Assembly: GCA_020847445.1 (NCBI GenBank) | Contig: JADLBY010000173.1 | Coordinates: 1 to 49,728 of the forward strand | Source of the DNA: Sphingomonadaceae bacterium | GTDB lineage: Bacteria > Pseudomonadota > Alphaproteobacteria > Sphingomonadales > Sphingomonadaceae | Length of the DNA: 49,728 nt | Direction of reading: 5' to 3' | In this document: positions 9,440-17,375 of the stretch, piece after piece | Layout of the letters: each line of letters opens with the position of its first letter | How positions within the stretch are numbered: position 1 is the first letter of the stretch | The notes under the pieces: model-generated | What the model saw: only the letters and a program-made list of their open reading frames with translations | Database searches by the model: none | Told to the model about the DNA's origin: nothing | Program-made: the position numbers and the translations under genes

Positions 9440-10482
9440 GCGGCCGCGTTCAAAGAATTTTGCAATTCGGCAATCGCCTCGATGACCGCATCAAAGGGCG
9501 GGGGCTCCCCAAAGATCATGTTGCTCATGGCGCGATAGTCCTGGCGCAAGGCATCCGTCATCCCTCCCTCCGGGCACAAGGCAAATGTCGGGGCCTGCGC
9601 GGTGGCTAGATCGAAGTCCGGGCGATTGAAGAACATTCGGGCATGGGCAACGCAGTCCTCGCCAAGTGCGCGGTTTGCCAGGGCCGCTTGGCCGATCTCC
9701 GATTGGACCAAGCGGAACAGGTCGTAATAGTGGCGAGAGATGCGCTGGCCGTCGCCGCGCAGCTGCCCTCGGATTTCGAACCATCGCCTCAGGCCATGCA
9801 GGATGACGACCTTGTCCCAGAAGGTTCGTTCGGCATCGACCACAGTAACGCCCGGCACGGCGAGGTCGAGGTCGATGGCGTCAGCGTCGACATAGGGCAC
9901 AATAGTTCGGACCGAATTGGGATCGAGCGCCGACTTTGCGCCTGATTCGATCTTCACCGACTTGGCGATGTAGGCATCTTCGGGGGTGATGCTGGGATAT
10001 ACCAGGAGCAAGGTCTGGCCATCCCGGGCATCGGCCTCGACCCGAATTGACTGCGCTTCGAGGCCTGTGCGCGCGCAGGTATCGGCGCAGATCTGAGCGA
10101 GGCGCGCCTTCATTGGTCCGTTGATATGTGCTTCGCAGGCGGCCTTGATCGCATCGAGTGCTGCCTCACACTTTTTGCGGCTCAGTGCTGCCAGTTCCGC
10201 GATGGTCGCGGGCACGCCAAGATCATCGCGGAAGACCGTAACGTCGATGTCTTCCGAAAACCGCTCGATCAGCCCGAACCCCTTCGACAGCGAAGTTCCG
10301 CCCTTGAACAGCAGTCGGGGTCCGCCCTCGATCCCGTTGAACAGCGCATCGAGTGTCCAGCAGACCCAGAAGTCCTTCTCGACGTTTTGCGGGGTCGTGC
10401 CGAGCCGCTGGGCAGTTGCTGTGTAAAGACCCGTGCGGGTGGCCGTGTCTGCGCGCAGCACTTCATCGAAGGCGAAGTTCAT
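9436..10482 (-). CDS. AbiEii-type nucleotidyltransferase toxin
   Basis: A 348-residue protein starting at MNFAFDEVL; a longer frame to 10530 exists, but this ATG makes an ATGA overlap with the upstream gene. The nucleotidyltransferase signature is clear near residues 55-85: LLFKGGTSLSKGF, then ERFSEDIDVTVF with the Asp-x-Asp metal pair. This is the pattern of the AbiEii/AbiGii toxin family (DUF1814), the toxin half of type IV toxin-antitoxin systems that give abortive phage resistance by transferring nucleotides to tRNA in characterised members. It sits second in a three-gene operon after an AbiEi-like gene. Both motifs are present, so catalytic competence is likely. Confidence 0.88.
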   Translation of the reverse strand: MNFAFDEVLRADTATRTGLYTATAQRLGTTPQNVEKDFWVCWTLDALFNGIEGGPRLLFKGGTSLSKGFGLIERFSEDIDVTVFRDDLGVPATIAELAALSRKKCEAALDAIKAACEAHINGPMKARLAQICADTCARTGLEAQSIRVEADARDGQTLLLVYPSITPEDAYIAKSVKIESGAKSALDPNSVRTIVPYVDADAIDLDLAVPGVTVVDAERTFWDKVVILHGLRRWFEIRGQLRGDGQRISRHYYDLFRLVQSEIGQAALANRALGEDCVAHARMFFNRPDFDLATAQAPTFALCPEGGMTDALRQDYRAMSNMIFGEPPPFDAVIEAIAELQNSLNAAA

Positions 10483-11129
10483 TCGCTGGGCGCTTCCGAG
10501 ACGAGCGGACGGAGCAGTTCCTGCATCCATGCCGGGAGCGTTGGCAGCCCCTCGGCAAGATCAGCGCGCAATGCCGCGCCGTGGGCGGGATTGCCGAGAA
10601 GGATGGCGAGGTGCTGGCGCCATTGTTCGGTGTCGTCCGTCGACATTGTATCGCGCAGCCAGTGCAGCGCCTGGACGATCCTCATGGCCGGGCGTCCCGC
10701 CCAATAGAGTTTGCTCGCAGCGGTCATTTTGAACTCGATGGTGAGATTACCGAGCTTGATCGACTTGGCGCGCGCTTCGCTGTGCACGACGATCTTCGCC
10801 GGTACGGCATTGGTGAAGCCGAGATCGTTGGCCGCCGTCATTCCGTCGACCAGGACGCGGATCTGATCACGCCGCGCAACGGCGTCGATGACCGCGCGTG
10901 GATCGGGGGCATTGTCCTGCCGGGTCAGGCTGTTGAACTGCGGTTTGTCATAAAGTCCGCGATCGATCCGGCGCAGCTCGCCCCATTTGACCAAACGCTG
11001 GAGGGTCTTGTCGACCGCATCACGGCCGGCGAGGTCGAGGAAGTCGGCCGGTGTCCAGACAGTGTGCGCCGCCGCTCGGCTTACACGATCGAGAATTTGC
11101 GCTTTCAGTCCAGGCGGGATTTTGTCCAT
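10479..11129 (-). CDS. AbiEi-type antitoxin / DUF6088-like regulator
   Basis: A 216-residue protein using ATG at 11129 (MDKIPPGLKAQILDRV). An upstream in-frame ATG at 11210 exists, but it would place two palindromic operators inside the coding sequence. The N-terminal 70 residues look like a winged helix (TPADFLDLAGRDAVDKTLQRL, WGELRRIDRGLYDKP), and the rest resembles DUF6088/AbiEi C-terminal domains. In AbiE systems the first gene encodes a transcriptional repressor that also blocks the toxin. Here it directly precedes the AbiEii gene with an ATGA overlap (10479-10482), and two matched inverted repeats lie immediately upstream, consistent with autoregulation. Confidence 0.8.
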   Translation of the reverse strand: MDKIPPGLKAQILDRVSRAAAHTVWTPADFLDLAGRDAVDKTLQRLVKWGELRRIDRGLYDKPQFNSLTRQDNAPDPRAVIDAVARRDQIRVLVDGMTAANDLGFTNAVPAKIVVHSEARAKSIKLGNLTIEFKMTAASKLYWAGRPAMRIVQALHWLRDTMSTDDTEQWRQHLAILLGNPAHGAALRADLAEGLPTLPAWMQELLRPLVSEAPSE

Positions 11130-11157
11130 GTCCGAAATATGTAGCATAACTTCGGAC
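11130..11157 (-). promoter_or_regulatory. palindromic operator 1 of the AbiE-type operon
   Basis: A 28-base inverted repeat with arms GTCCGAA and TTCGGAC. It directly abuts the ATG at 11129, leaving no room for a separate ribosome site and suggesting leaderless or operator-embedded translation initiation. It shares 7-base arms and a central ATGTAG with operator 2. AbiEi proteins are known to bind inverted repeats in their own promoters. Confidence 0.7.
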
Positions 11158-11175
11158 ACAGCCCAAATCGCCATT

Positions 11176-11203
11176 GTCCGAAAAATGTAGACGGATTTCG
11201 GAC
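11176..11203 (-). promoter_or_regulatory. palindromic operator 2 of the AbiE-type operon
   Basis: A 28-base inverted repeat with perfect 8-base arms GTCCGAAA and TTTCGGAC. It has the same length and layout as operator 1 and starts exactly 46 bases from it. The pair probably brackets the promoter of the operon read to the left. Confidence 0.7.
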
Positions 11204-11356
11204 GGGCCACATCGTGGATCTAAGTTTGGGAGAAAGGGAAGACCGCAGCGTTATCACCTCGCACTGGTAACCCTGCCGGATCATGCCTTGCGCCACGTCC
11301 GAGCAGTTGACACGAAACTCTTTAACGATTAAACGAATTTGTGCTTTGCAGGAAAA

Positions 11357-12055
11357 ATGACCAAGGGCCAGATTCGCATGGACGCTTATGAACGCCTTCG
11401 GGCCACAACAATCACCATGATAGTCCGGGATACCCCGGCTCAGTTCTGGATCGACCTGCGCGAATTGTCGAAGATCACCTATGCGGACGTGTTCGCCGAT
11501 GTGGCGACCGACCGCAACGTCCTGCCGGATCAGAAGATCGATGACCTACTCCAGCGGCGGCATTTTCGCATGGAAAAGCTCTTGATCGACCTCGCCGCCA
11601 AGTACGGCATGTCGCATTCGATGAGCTTGATCGTGCAGAATAATCGCCGCCATGCCTATGTCTTCAAGGACGAGGTCGCCATGACCCAGTCCTACGTCCA
11701 GGCTATCGGCTCCATGCCGCAGCCCGCCAAATTCCGCGAACGCCTCGCCAATGCAATGGATCTGCCGCGCCTCGATCTCGGCGATGAACCCGATGGGGCA
11801 TTCATCATGCCCAACGTTTATGGCGTCATCGCCCACAATCCGGTTGGCCGGCGGTTCAACACGGATGAGCAGAAGCTTGGGACGATCCAGCTCTGCGTGC
11901 CGGCGCGCGATTTCAAAGCGTGGGCTGTCGAATTGAGCATCACCGAGATTCTCGCGGCTTATCCTGAAGCGCCCAAGAAGAGTGCTCCGAAGCGTTCGCT
12001 ACGCTGGAAAAAGCCCAAGGATGATGAAGGTACCGGAACGGACGGCCAAAAATGA
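11357..12055 (+). CDS. unrecognised protein coupled to an XRE-ImmA protease
   Basis: I do not recognise this 232-residue protein. ATG at 11357 follows AGGAAAA and is preferred to 11339. There is no signal peptide or membrane segment. The first 150 residues look largely helical with many charged residues; the last 30 are Lys/Arg/Pro-rich (KKSAPKRSLRWKKPK), as in nucleic-acid-binding tails. Its stop overlaps the next start as ATGA (12052-12055), so it is co-translated with the XRE-ImmA protein. Genes in this position often encode the toxin or target that an ImmA/IrrE-type regulator controls, but nothing in this sequence identifies an activity. Confidence 0.7.
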   Translation: MTKGQIRMDAYERLRATTITMIVRDTPAQFWIDLRELSKITYADVFADVATDRNVLPDQKIDDLLQRRHFRMEKLLIDLAAKYGMSHSMSLIVQNNRRHAYVFKDEVAMTQSYVQAIGSMPQPAKFRERLANAMDLPRLDLGDEPDGAFIMPNVYGVIAHNPVGRRFNTDEQKLGTIQLCVPARDFKAWAVELSITEILAAYPEAPKKSAPKRSLRWKKPKDDEGTGTDGQK

Positions 12056-13239
12056 GCATCATCGCCCAGGGATTCGTGGGTGCGCGTCTGACCGAGGCGC
12101 GCAAGGCGCGGGGAATCAGCGCAACCGACCTCGCTGATATGGTCGGCGTTAGCGTGCAGTCGATCTCCAAATATGAGAATGACAGGCAGAGCCCCAAGCT
12201 GGACGTCGTTCACAACCTCGCCGCCACCCTCAAGTTTCCACACGACTATTTCCTGCGGTCTGCGCCGGAACGCGACGAGCGACCGATCTTTTGGCGCGCG
12301 CGGCTATCAGCGCCACCGCTTGCGCGCGACCGGGCCGAAGTGCGTCTGGAATGGATGAAGGAACTCGTCGATTATCTGGCCTCATTTTTCGAACTCCCTG
12401 CCCTGAACATTCCGACAATCGAATTTGCCGAAGACAGCTTTGGCAGCTCCGATTTCGTTGAGCGGGTAGCTCAGGAGATCCGGGAGTTCTGGGACATTCG
12501 TCCCGGCCCAATGCCGGACACGGTCGAACTTCTGGAAAACAACGGCATTCTCGTTTCGAGGATCCATGTGCGCGCAGACAAGCTCGACGCCTTCTCCCAG
12601 TGGTCCGATCGCTTCGGCATTCCATTCGTTGTCCTGTCGCGTGACAAGGCTAGCGCGTGTCGGCAGCGTTTCGATGTACTCCATGAACTGGCCCATATTG
12701 TTTGCCACGCCAACATTCCGCAACGTCGGCTGAATGACCGTGCCTTCTACAAGGCGGTCGAGAAGCAGGCCGATCAGATCGCGTCCGCCATGCTTCTGCC
12801 GGAAGCCGATTTCACAGGCGAGCTCTATGCACCGTCGCTGGACGGCTTCCTGACGCTGAAAGAGCGCTGGGGCGCTTCTGTCGGCGCCATGATCATGCGC
12901 AGCAAGCAACTGGATCTGATTGATGACGACGATGCTCGCCGCCTGTGGATCAATTACAATCGCAGAGGCTGGCGGACCGGAGAGCCGTTGGACGGCAAGC
13001 TCGAAGTCGAGGAACCCCAGCTCATCCGACGCAGCTTTGAAATGCTGATGGAAGAAGGGGTGCAATCAGCGAGCCAAATTCTCAAAGCCTTGCCCCTTCC
13101 CGTTGCCGATCTTGAGGAGCTGGCCGACCTGGAACCAGGCACGCTTTCTGGAATCACTGACCGTAGGGCAGCACCGATCCTGAAGGATGAATTCAGGCAG
13201 CAGTCCAACGTGGTGTCGATCTTCGGCGACAAGGACTGA
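12052..13239 (+). CDS. XRE-family regulator fused to ImmA/IrrE metallopeptidase
   Basis: A 395-residue protein. Residues 8-65 are an XRE helix-turn-helix (LTEARKARGISATDLADM, VSVQSISKYENDRQSP). Residues about 160-290 are an ImmA/IrrE-type (COG2856) peptidase with HELAH at 211-215 and a downstream Glu-containing helix (EKQADQIASAMLLP) likely to supply the third zinc ligand. Such proteins cleave a partner repressor or regulate toxin genes in mobile elements. The last 100 residues are less typical. It overlaps the unrecognised upstream gene by ATGA and is followed 66 bases later by the TIR-like gene on the same strand. Confidence 0.9.
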   Translation: MSIIAQGFVGARLTEARKARGISATDLADMVGVSVQSISKYENDRQSPKLDVVHNLAATLKFPHDYFLRSAPERDERPIFWRARLSAPPLARDRAEVRLEWMKELVDYLASFFELPALNIPTIEFAEDSFGSSDFVERVAQEIREFWDIRPGPMPDTVELLENNGILVSRIHVRADKLDAFSQWSDRFGIPFVVLSRDKASACRQRFDVLHELAHIVCHANIPQRRLNDRAFYKAVEKQADQIASAMLLPEADFTGELYAPSLDGFLTLKERWGASVGAMIMRSKQLDLIDDDDARRLWINYNRRGWRTGEPLDGKLEVEEPQLIRRSFEMLMEEGVQSASQILKALPLPVADLEELADLEPGTLSGITDRRAAPILKDEFRQQSNVVSIFGDKD

Positions 13240-13305
13240 ACGGCGTAGGAAGCTTGGCCGAAGGAGCCGAGCACCTATGCGACGTTATGGAATCAGGACC
13301 AGCCC

Positions 13306-14547
13306 TTGGCACAAACTGTATTCTGGTCCTGGCAAAGTGACCAACCGTCCCGCGAGACCAGAAGCCTGATCCGTGACGCGCTGATCGCGGCGCTGGACCG
13401 TATCGCGGTCGACTTGGAGGAAGCTGATCGACCGGAGATCGATCACGACACCAAAGACATGCCCGGTTCGCCAGATATCGTGGCGTCGATCCTGGCAAAG
13501 ATCGAGGCGGCAGCGGTCTTCATCGCTGATGTCACTCCAATTGCTGTAACAGACGGTGGAAAGCACGTCGCCAACCCGAATGTATTGATCGAGCTTGGCT
13601 ACGCCAAACGCGCCCTGGGAACCGAGCGCGTTATCACGGTGTGGAATACGGCACTGACAGATGCCAAGCCCGAGGACTTGCCCTTCGACATGCGGCATCG
13701 CCGCGGCCCGGTCGCGTTTCACTTGCCAATCGGTGCGCCCACTGCCGAGTTGCGCAAGGTGCGCACTGATGTTTCGTCTGAACTCGAACGGCGTATCCGT
13801 GCGTCGCTTCAGGCTGCAGGCCAAGTTGCAATCGAACGCAACGACTGGAAAGATTCAGAGCCTGATATTCCGGGCATCTGGAAAGACGGCGGCACCCCGT
13901 TACCGGTCAATCTTGGTTACGGCGAAGGCACCAAAATTCGACCCGAGGGGGCGCCGTTCGGATTCGCAAGGCTCCTTCCAACGGTTTGGGTCTGCGCAGA
14001 GAATTGGGCAGAAATCATGGATAGCCCGACGGGCCATCCTCTACCACTCGGTCGCTGCAGCGGAATGGACTACGGTCCTACGACCGGCGGCTTCCTGATC
14101 TTTCGCTCAAGCGAGACTGTTCGGGAAAGTGGCGTGACGCCGACCGCAACCCGCTGGTTCAAGGACACCGGTGAACTTTGGGGTGTTGCCTCGAGTTTCT
14201 TCAACAGCGGCAGCGCGAAGCCGGTGTTCGCAACACAATATGCGATTCAGCGATGGTCGGGCTGGATTGCGGGCAATGCGCGCGTTGCCATGGCCCTTGG
14301 CGGAAAAGGTCCGTGGCGCCTTAGGTTGGGCGCTGAAGGTCTATCCGAGACAAGCTGGCCGAATCGCTTTGGAAGCGACGGCGGCGCGTTCGCCCTTGAA
14401 GGCAGAGTCGAACGCGAAATCAAACTTGCCGAGATCAACGACGACACGGTGGCCGCGGCAGTTCGTGAGGTCTTCAATGCAATGGCCGAAGCCTACGGGC
14501 TGCCGCCTTTGACAGTCGAGCAGTTCAGGATTGCCGCTGACCAATAG
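13306..14547 (+). CDS. TIR-like domain protein with unassigned C-terminal domain
   Basis: A 413-residue protein. The start is TTG at 13306, with AGGA seven bases upstream; nearby ATGs are out of frame. Residues 1-140 match a family of TIR-like Rossmann domains common in defence islands: VFWSWQSDQPSRETRSLIRD, then HDTKDMPGSPDIVASILAKI, AAVFIADVTPI and NPNVLIELGYAKRALG. The Glu in VLIELGYA is in the position expected of the catalytic residue in TIR NAD hydrolases. The remaining 250 residues (TGGFLIFRSS, then WPNRFGSDGGAFALEG) are not recognised. It may degrade NAD on infection, with the C-terminal domain sensing or oligomerising; that is inference. Confidence 0.75.
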   Translation: MAQTVFWSWQSDQPSRETRSLIRDALIAALDRIAVDLEEADRPEIDHDTKDMPGSPDIVASILAKIEAAAVFIADVTPIAVTDGGKHVANPNVLIELGYAKRALGTERVITVWNTALTDAKPEDLPFDMRHRRGPVAFHLPIGAPTAELRKVRTDVSSELERRIRASLQAAGQVAIERNDWKDSEPDIPGIWKDGGTPLPVNLGYGEGTKIRPEGAPFGFARLLPTVWVCAENWAEIMDSPTGHPLPLGRCSGMDYGPTTGGFLIFRSSETVRESGVTPTATRWFKDTGELWGVASSFFNSGSAKPVFATQYAIQRWSGWIAGNARVAMALGGKGPWRLRLGAEGLSETSWPNRFGSDGGAFALEGRVEREIKLAEINDDTVAAAVREVFNAMAEAYGLPPLTVEQFRIAADQ

Positions 14548-14638
14548 CCCAACAACTCGACTGGTTGTTCACTTCTAGCTTGAATTAATTGCGGGACAGC
14601 GGATGGTCCTATGATCTTCGCTGCGCTGGGAGGACCGC

Positions 14639-15610
14639 TTGTCATCGCTATTTGCTAATGCCGTCGCATCGATCCGCATGGGCGTCGAAGACTTTCAGCA
14701 ACAGGACCATGACCGCGACATTTCGGCTGTGCGGAATTTCTATGCCGGCGTACTGCTGCTTGCCAAGGAAGCACTGGTTCGTGCCGCACCAGAGGCGGAC
14801 CCCAACGTCGTCATCGGTGCGAAGCTCAAGCCGATTCCCGATGGTCAGGGTGGCATTGAAATGGAGCAGGTCGGCCACACCACAGTTGATTTTCAACAGA
14901 TCGGCGATCGCGCCCGCGACTTCGGCATTGCGATCGACCACAGCGCCCTCAGGAGCCTCAACAAGATCCGCAACGATATGGAGCATCACTATACGTCCGA
15001 GTCCGCGGCAGCCATTCGCGCCGCGATTAGCAAGGGCTTCCCGGTCGTGGCTTCACTCTTCCGTCAGTTGGATGAGGACCCGCTGGCGCTGCTTGGCAAT
15101 GCCTGGACAGTCATGCTGGAGACGAAGGATCTCTACGACCAGGAATTGCAGGCAGCCCGGAAGACACTGGCGGGCGTGGCCTGGCACTCGCCCTCAGTTG
15201 CTGGCGCAGGGCTGCGATGCCCGAGCTGTCAGTCAGAACTTATTGAACAGGTTGATGGAGATAATGAGGCGCAAGATGATATCGAGTTTCGATGCCGTAC
15301 CTGCGGCGCCAAGCCGGAAGCAGGCGATGTCATCGAACAAGCACTCGACGACCTCTACGCTTCCAGCGCCTATGTTCGGTACAAGGATGCAATGGAGGAC
15401 GGTCCTCTCTACCAGTGCCCGGCTTGCGACAGGCATACTTTGGTTGAGGGAGAAGATTGCTGTGCAAATTGCAGCGAGCCGCTTGACTATCGATCCGAAT
15501 GCATCCGGTGCGGCACCGGGATCGGCATACAGGACTATCTGGATGGTCTGGACGAGGGGCTCTGCTCTTACTGCGCCTATGTCGCCGAAAAGGTGATGCG
15601 AGAGGATTGA
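14639..15610 (+). CDS. HEPN-like protein with C-terminal zinc ribbons
   Basis: A 323-residue protein. TTG at 14639 is the best start because GGAGG lies five bases upstream. The N-terminal 190 residues are helical and include IRNDMEHHYTS, where R111-N-D-M-E-H116 fits the R-x4-H motif of HEPN ribonucleases. The C-terminal part has Cys clusters typical of zinc ribbons: CPSC...CRTC, CPAC...CANC and CIRCG...CSYC. HEPN proteins often act as toxin RNases or RNA-binding partners in defence. The next gene starts within its stop codon (TGATG at 15608-15612), so the two are coupled. An antiviral function is inferred from neighbours only. Confidence 0.7.
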   Translation: MSSLFANAVASIRMGVEDFQQQDHDRDISAVRNFYAGVLLLAKEALVRAAPEADPNVVIGAKLKPIPDGQGGIEMEQVGHTTVDFQQIGDRARDFGIAIDHSALRSLNKIRNDMEHHYTSESAAAIRAAISKGFPVVASLFRQLDEDPLALLGNAWTVMLETKDLYDQELQAARKTLAGVAWHSPSVAGAGLRCPSCQSELIEQVDGDNEAQDDIEFRCRTCGAKPEAGDVIEQALDDLYASSAYVRYKDAMEDGPLYQCPACDRHTLVEGEDCCANCSEPLDYRSECIRCGTGIGIQDYLDGLDEGLCSYCAYVAEKVMRED

Positions 15611-16488
15611 TGCCAAATCCAAATCCGGTCCAAGCTGAAAACCCATGGTCTGGCGCCCTCGTCGAATGGAAGGCGCACCCAACCTGGATGGGAAGACTGG
15701 CAAAATGGCTGGAACCGCGACTGCCTGCTGATGCTCGCACCGGTTTGGCCGCACAGAGCACGACAATCGATGCCATTGATGATCCAGCATGGGTAGACAG
15801 AGTCTGCGCAGTGGTCGGCCAGGACGCCAAGCAACTGACGGAAAATCTGGCAGCCGCGATCGAAGATGCCCTGATAGTAGCCTATCACGGTTGCAGGCCT
15901 GTCGATGCGGGAGTGTTTCACGCTGAGGGCATCAAGTGCAATGACCCGGTTATTCTTGCTGAACATGCTCGCAGCCTAGTTGCTGATGTGCCCGGGCTTG
16001 CCCTGCTTCGCCCCCAAATCGAGGCACGTCTGGCTGCATTTGACGATCGAGATCGGGACACTGGTCAGGTTTACCTCATGGCCGACGACAGGTTACTTCC
16101 CAATGGATGCGGGCACTATCTCCTCTACGGTAGTGAATGGCTTCAAGTTCTACTTGGCTGGGAAGCACATGCCGCCCTCAGAACGTATGGCGCGCCGACG
16201 ATCATCGAAGTGCATCTCCCCTTGAGCACAATCGCGCCTGAAACCCGCAAGGAACTTGCCTGGTACCTGCTTCGTGAATGGAGCCGTCAGATTGTGGCAA
16301 GGGATGACCTTGTTCCAGAATTCGATTTTTCGTTTGTATTGCGCCGTGACATTCCACCTGAATGGATCGCAGGACATACCCACCCAAGCGCGATCACAGA
16401 CCCGTTCTACAGCAAGATCGTGCGACAAAACCCTTTTCAAACCTGTCCGCACTGCGACGATCCGGTCTTGACAGGATCTCTGGTATAA
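15610..16488 (+). CDS. unrecognised protein coupled to the HEPN/zinc-ribbon gene
   Basis: A 292-residue protein beginning at ATG 15610, which shares a base with the upstream stop; a 37-codon longer frame from 15499 only overlaps the neighbour. I do not recognise a family. It lacks a signal peptide and membrane segments. Notable stretches are AYHGCRPVDAGVFHAEGIK, resembling short motifs in some NAD- or ADP-ribosyl-utilising proteins, the acidic middle, and a terminal CPHCDDPV with a single C-x2-C pair. The tight coupling implies it works with the HEPN protein. The ADP-ribosyl resemblance is weak and not a call. Confidence 0.7.
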   Translation: MPNPNPVQAENPWSGALVEWKAHPTWMGRLAKWLEPRLPADARTGLAAQSTTIDAIDDPAWVDRVCAVVGQDAKQLTENLAAAIEDALIVAYHGCRPVDAGVFHAEGIKCNDPVILAEHARSLVADVPGLALLRPQIEARLAAFDDRDRDTGQVYLMADDRLLPNGCGHYLLYGSEWLQVLLGWEAHAALRTYGAPTIIEVHLPLSTIAPETRKELAWYLLREWSRQIVARDDLVPEFDFSFVLRRDIPPEWIAGHTHPSAITDPFYSKIVRQNPFQTCPHCDDPVLTGSLV

Positions 16489-16574
16489 CAGGGGAAAGCC
16501 TTCCTCTAGGCGCTGCGCTGTCTCCGACTACAGCCTCTGCGAAACTGTCAATGTTACGCGGGGCTACTCATGGT

Positions 16575-17375
16575 CTATCCGCGAGCAGGCATATAACTCG
16601 CATCGAGACGGCGATGGATCAGCGAAACCAGGGTCAGAAGATCCTGCGCATCACCCTTGGACATCGGCCAGTGAATGCGAGCCTCATGTGCCGTCGGGTT
16701 GCGGAACATGCCGAAAGTTCCCTTCACGAGATTGGCGAAGCCGCGCTGTTCCCCCCTTTCGCTTTCGCTCGAAAGCGGGTTGATCGCGATCATTGGAGGA
16801 GTCCCGCCCAGGGCGCGATCCACCAACGTGGCTCCATCGTCGGTCAAGCCGGTCTTCGTTCGTATCTTTGCCGCCACGCTCTTCACGGCCTCCTGGACCG
16901 CATGGAAATAGTCGTCCGCTACCAGTTCGGCGCGGCAGAAAACGAGCACATCTGCATGGACACCTCTCGTTTCAAGGTCGCACCGCAATTCGTTTGCCCG
17001 GCGCTGGGCTTCGGAAAGTGTCGTTGCGACAGGGACGGATTCGAGTGCGCCGGCCTCGGTTACGACCAGCCCGGCAAACGCCAGTGCGAAGTTCAGCTTT
17101 GTCCGCATCGGCTCGAAGCGCTCGGGTTCGCGAATATAGCGCGCCGGCTTCATGGCATGCCGAATGAAGCCGAGAATCCGTGTGCGATCACGCCTCTGGT
17201 TTTGGATGTCCGCAAATGCGTTGTAGATTCTTATGCGCTTGGTGATCGGTCCAGGATCGGTCATGCCGCACGTGGCAATCAGCAGTTCGATCTCCGCGCC
17301 CTTCAAACCGATGTCGGTATCGCCGAGCGCACCGGCGATGGCTTCGAGTTCCGCCTGCGAGAACAGCGGCTTCAT
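16575..17375 (-). CDS. TIGR02391 (Ymh-type) HEPN-family protein
   Basis: A 266-residue protein. ATG at 17375 is chosen because it forms an ATGA overlap with the upstream stop. The C-terminal half has the TIGR02391 pattern: FHAVQEAVKSVAAKIRTKTG, then ALGGTPPMIAINPL, ERGEQRGFANLVKGTF and MFRNPTAHEAR. R-N-P-T-A-H is an R-x4-H motif, as in HEPN RNases. The N-terminal 120 residues are helical (KRIRIYNAFADIQNQRRDR). This family recurs in defence islands and restriction-linked loci. Here it is the last gene of an operon with a predicted nuclease and a winged-helix gene. Confidence 0.8.
   Translation of the reverse strand: MKPLFSQAELEAIAGALGDTDIGLKGAEIELLIATCGMTDPGPITKRIRIYNAFADIQNQRRDRTRILGFIRHAMKPARYIREPERFEPMRTKLNFALAFAGLVVTEAGALESVPVATTLSEAQRRANELRCDLETRGVHADVLVFCRAELVADDYFHAVQEAVKSVAAKIRTKTGLTDDGATLVDRALGGTPPMIAINPLSSESERGEQRGFANLVKGTFGMFRNPTAHEARIHWPMSKGDAQDLLTLVSLIHRRLDASYMPARG

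Noticed and set aside
15499..15609. Upstream extension of the gene at 15610
   Set aside because: It lies wholly inside the HEPN/zinc-ribbon gene, and the start at 15610 forms a stop/start overlap.
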